Assembly (NCBI GenBank): GCA_027592485.1
Contig: JAQCKL010000208.1
Location: forward strand, 1 to 7,701
Source: Cyanobacteriota bacterium
Lineage (GTDB): Bacteria > Cyanobacteriota > Cyanobacteriia > Phormidesmidales > Phormidesmidaceae
Length of the DNA: 7,701 nucleotides
Reading direction: 5' to 3'
Position numbers and translations under genes: made by a program. The notes beneath the pieces are model-generated. The model was not told the DNA's origin. It made no database searches and saw nothing but the letters and a program-made list of their open reading frames with translations. Positions 5,237 to 7,701 of the stretch are shown here, in pieces (the stretch's first letter is position 1; every line of letters begins with the position of its first letter).

Positions 5237-6826
5237 GTGCAACAACTTCACACCCTAGAGGGACTGCAATGTTGTTTGGCGGCCTGGCGACAGCCGGCCC
5301 AGGCCATCAATGCCCCAGAAATTACCCCAGAAATTATTTCAGTGGGGCTAGTACCCACCATGGGGGCATTGCATGCCGGGCATTTGAGTTTGATTCAGCG
5401 TGCCCGCCAAGACAATGACCGGGTAATCGTCAGTATCTTTGTGAATCCCCTCCAGTTTGGCCCTGGGGAAGATTTGGATCGATATCCTCGCCCTTTAGCC
5501 TCTGACCTAGGGCAATGCGAGGCAGCGGGGGTAGACGCAGTGTTTTGCCCGTCGCCAACGGCGCTCTATGGGACGGCCTCCCCTGGGGCGGCGGCCCTAA
5601 CCCAGGTGATGCCGCCGCCAGCCCTGACCAAGCATTTGTGTGGCCCCCATCGACCGGGACATTTTGCCGGGGTCACCACGGTGGTCACCAAGTTGCTGGC
5701 CTTGGTGCTGCCGACCCGAGCCTATTTTGGCCAGAAGGATGCCCAGCAACTCGCGATTTTGCAGCAGCTGGTGATGGATCTGAATTTGCCGGTGACGGTG
5801 GTGGGTTGCCCCATCGTGAGGGAAGCAGACGGGTTGGCCTTGAGTTCTCGCAATCAGTACCTTTCTACGGAGGAGCGCAGCCAGGCAATAGCTCTCTTCC
5901 AAGGACTGCAGGCGGCTAAACAAGCCTTTGATCAGGGGGAACGCCAGGCCGAGCTATTACTCCAGTCCGTCACTGCGGTCTTGGCGACAGCCCCCTTGGT
6001 GCGGCCCCAGTATGTGGAATTGGTCCATCCCCACACCTTGGTGCCCCTTACATCAATCAAAAGTGATGGATTATTGGCGATCGCGGCCCACCTGGGCCAA
6101 ACCCGGTTGATTGACAATATGGTGCTGCGATCGCGGCGACCGATCATTGCCATCGATGGTCCGGCGGGGGCAGGCAAGTCAACGGTGGCGCGACGGGTGG
6201 CAGAAGATCTGGGGCTGCTGTACCTGGACAGCGGGGCCATGTACCGAGCGGTTACCTGGCGAGTCCTGGAAGCAGGGATTGAGCCTACCGATGAAGTGGC
6301 AGTGGCAGAACTGCTGTCCGATTGTGAGATTCGCCTCGGGGCCAATCCCAGCCAAGGGGGCCAACCCAGCCCCAGCCGGGTGTGGGTCAATGGCCAGGAA
6401 GTGACCCAAGCGGTCCGCACCGCCACGGTCACGGCCCAAGTCTCAACGGTGGCGGCTCAGCCGATGGTGCGCCAGGTGTTGCTACGGCAACAGCAGGGTT
6501 ATGGCCATGAAGGGGGTCTGGTAATGGAAGGGCGCGACATTGGGACCCATGTATTTCCTGAGGCGGAGTTGAAGATCTTCTTGACCGCTTCGGTGCAGGA
6601 ACGGGCGCGGCGGCGGCGGCAAGATTTGGCCCATCAAAATCAACCCACCATCAGTCTGGAGGATTTAGAGCGGGCCATTGATGAGCGCGATCGCAAAGAC
6701 AGTACCCGCCGGATCGCCCCGTTGCGGAAAGCTGAGGATGCGATCGAATTGATCACCGATGGGCTGACGATTGAGCAGGTGGTGGACAAAATTGTCGGGC
6801 TGTATAGCGCTGGCCCCGTTGCTTAA
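5237..6826 (+). CDS. panC/cmk: Bifunctional pantothenate synthetase / cytidylate kinase
   Basis: One cytoplasmic polypeptide of about 530 residues joins two enzymes. Counting from the possible TTG start at 5234, residues 1-300 are PanC, which condenses pantoate and beta-alanine using ATP in the pathway to coenzyme A. PTMGALHAGH (41-50) holds the HxGH nucleotidyl-transfer motif, and FVNPLQF, HRPGHFAGV, FGQKDAQQ (165-172) and LALSSRNQYL (201-210) complete it. Residues about 303-530 are cytidylate kinase, which phosphorylates CMP and dCMP: P-loop GPAGAGKS (309-316), DSGAMYRAVTWR (332-343) and GRDIGTHVFPEAE (433-445). The fusion is typical of cyanobacteria. A TGA sits directly before TTG 5234, so the start must be that TTG or the GTG at 5237. 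I favour GTG, 9 nt after GGGAG. The last codons and stop lie inside repeat C copy 2. Confidence 0.96.
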   Translation: MQQLHTLEGLQCCLAAWRQPAQAINAPEITPEIISVGLVPTMGALHAGHLSLIQRARQDNDRVIVSIFVNPLQFGPGEDLDRYPRPLASDLGQCEAAGVDAVFCPSPTALYGTASPGAAALTQVMPPPALTKHLCGPHRPGHFAGVTTVVTKLLALVLPTRAYFGQKDAQQLAILQQLVMDLNLPVTVVGCPIVREADGLALSSRNQYLSTEERSQAIALFQGLQAAKQAFDQGERQAELLLQSVTAVLATAPLVRPQYVELVHPHTLVPLTSIKSDGLLAIAAHLGQTRLIDNMVLRSRRPIIAIDGPAGAGKSTVARRVAEDLGLLYLDSGAMYRAVTWRVLEAGIEPTDEVAVAELLSDCEIRLGANPSQGGQPSPSRVWVNGQEVTQAVRTATVTAQVSTVAAQPMVRQVLLRQQQGYGHEGGLVMEGRDIGTHVFPEAELKIFLTASVQERARRRRQDLAHQNQPTISLEDLERAIDERDRKDSTRRIAPLRKAEDAIELITDGLTIEQVVDKIVGLYSAGPVA

Positions 6827-6894
6827 GACCCCTTGGATTGCGCCGCAGCAAAGGGGCTCTCAGTCTTGTCCTCACCGGACTGGCAACTGCCATA
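6803..6894. repeat. Repeat C, copy 2: overlaps the 3' end of panC-cmk
   Basis: This is the partner of 676-780. The outer stem GCCCCGTTGCT (6813-6823) / AGCAAAGGGGC (6847-6857) has 10 of 11 pairs. The second hairpin is CAGTC (6861-6865) / GACTG (6878-6882) with a 12-nt loop, as in copy 1. The left arm encodes the last residues of the kinase (YSAGPVA) and reaches the base before its TAA. In the mRNA it would form a 3' end structure; there is no U tract. Confidence 0.7.
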
Positions 6895-6918
6895 TCACGG
6901 TGCCTTAGGGGATTTGAA

Positions 6919-6939
6919 TCCCTGGCCGCTGGCTAGGGA
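6919..6939 (+). other. Strong hairpin downstream of panC-cmk
   Basis: TCCCTGGCC (6919-6927) and GGCTAGGGA (6931-6939) form a 9-bp stem with one G-T pair and a 3-nt loop. It lies 93 bp past the stop. No T run follows, so it could be a U-less terminator or an mRNA-stabilising hairpin. Confidence 0.4.
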
Positions 6940-7025
6940 AGGGGCGATCGCATAATTTGCCATGGCGGCGGTTAGGCCTGCGTGGCAGAATCATGAGGTA
7001 ATTATCTGCCTGTAACCCATTTGCG

Positions 7026-7701
7026 ATGACGGCTACCCTTCCCACCCTCTCCAGTCAGTACGATCCAACGGTCACCGAAGACAAGTGGCAGCAGGCTTGG
7101 GAGGCCCGCCATGTCTTCAAGGCGGATCCCGATCATCCAGGGGAGCCCTTTTGCGTCGTCATTCCGCCGCCCAACGTCACCGGCAGCCTGCACATGGGCC
7201 ATGCCTTTGAAAACGCCCTGATCGATACCCTGGTGCGGTATCAGCGCATGCGCGGACGCAACACCCTCTGGCTGCCGGGTACTGACCATGCCAGCATCGC
7301 GGTACAAACCATTCTAGAAAAGCAATTTAAGGCCCAAGGTCAAACCCGTGAAGCGGTGGGGCGTGAAACCTTTCTGGAACGGGCCTGGGAATGGAAGGAG
7401 GAGTCCGGCGGCACCATCGTCAATCAGCTCCGCAAGCTGGGGGTATCTGTGGATTGGAGCCGAGAGCGGTTCACCATGGACGCGGGTTTGTCCCAGGCGG
7501 TGCTCACCGCCTTTACTCGCCTCTACCAGGAAGGCCTGATTTATCGGGGCAACTACATGGTGAACTGGTGCCCTGCCAGTCAATCAGCGGTGTCTGACCT
7601 GGAGGTGGAACCCACGGAAGTGGACGGCCACCTGTGGCATTTCCGCTATCCCCTCACTGACGGATCGGGCTCTCTGGAAGTGGCCACCACCCGCCCCGAA
7701 A
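7026..7701 (+). CDS. valS: Valyl-tRNA synthetase, N-terminal part (cut by window end)
   Basis: The first 225 codons of a class I aminoacyl-tRNA synthetase that attaches valine to tRNA-Val are present. Full-length ValRS is about 900 residues, so the editing (CP1), KMSKS, anticodon-binding and C-terminal coiled-coil parts lie mostly beyond the window. Visible are the N-terminal YDPTVTEDKWQQAWE (12-26), the nucleotide-binding PPPNVTGSLHMGHAF with HIGH-type HMGH at 56-59, WLPGTDHASIAVQ, and VNWCPASQSAVSDLEVE, which leads toward CP1. The sequence stops in ATTRPE, at the start of the editing domain. The ATG at 7026 fits the family N terminus. No Shine-Dalgarno is evident, which is common in cyanobacteria. 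A GGCAGA (6984-6989) / TCTGCC (7005-7010) repeat lies in the leader. Confidence 0.96.
   Translation, partial: MTATLPTLSSQYDPTVTEDKWQQAWEARHVFKADPDHPGEPFCVVIPPPNVTGSLHMGHAFENALIDTLVRYQRMRGRNTLWLPGTDHASIAVQTILEKQFKAQGQTREAVGRETFLERAWEWKEESGGTIVNQLRKLGVSVDWSRERFTMDAGLSQAVLTAFTRLYQEGLIYRGNYMVNWCPASQSAVSDLEVEPTEVDGHLWHFRYPLTDGSGSLEVATTRPE

Noticed and set aside
6984..7010. T-box-like or attenuator structure before valS
   Set aside because: Only a 6-bp GGCAGA/TCTGCC repeat is visible, with no T-box core sequence or terminator. T-boxes are not expected in cyanobacteria.
1..7701. CRISPR arrays, insertion sequences, tRNA or rRNA genes
   Set aside because: No regularly spaced repeats, transposase frames, or tRNA/rRNA signatures were seen on either strand.

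Overview
The window looks chromosomal and cyanobacterial. Nine perfect HIP1 octamers (GCGATCGC; for example at 563, 1146, 2421, 2848, 4323, 6077, 6127, 6687 and 6944) and a PanC fused to cytidylate kinase, an arrangement typical of cyanobacteria, both point that way. The genus cannot be fixed from this sequence.

Layout. Bases 1-450 are relatively AT-rich and hold a short minus-strand gene remnant (47-220). Bases 455-1211 contain no convincing protein gene, but they are not empty. Three minus-strand intrinsic-terminator hairpins, two diverged copies of a ~149-bp element (repeat B) and one copy of a ~100-bp hairpin-rich element (repeat C) lie here. The first unit ends in a ~61-nt structure with the architecture of the cyanobacterial small RNA Yfr1: a hairpin, an unpaired stretch containing UCCUCACAC, then a terminator.

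Bases 1212-3377 carry two minus-strand genes: purM (purine synthesis) and, downstream, a prohibitin/SPFH membrane protein. The 282-bp gap between them holds a large nested inverted repeat and a pair of CCCTAGGG palindromes. After a 537-bp hairpin-rich gap the plus strand carries a secreted RlpA-type cell-wall protein, the bifunctional panC-cmk gene (pantothenate synthesis plus CMP kinase), and the first 225 codons of valS, cut by the window edge.

The protein genes are housekeeping functions and do not form an obvious common pathway; most seem to be separate transcription units with their own leaders and terminators. The notable content is non-coding: the Yfr1-like RNA and its paralogous neighbour, and repeat C. 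The second copy of repeat C overlaps the last codons and stop of panC-cmk, and the two copies keep a long stem despite sequence change.
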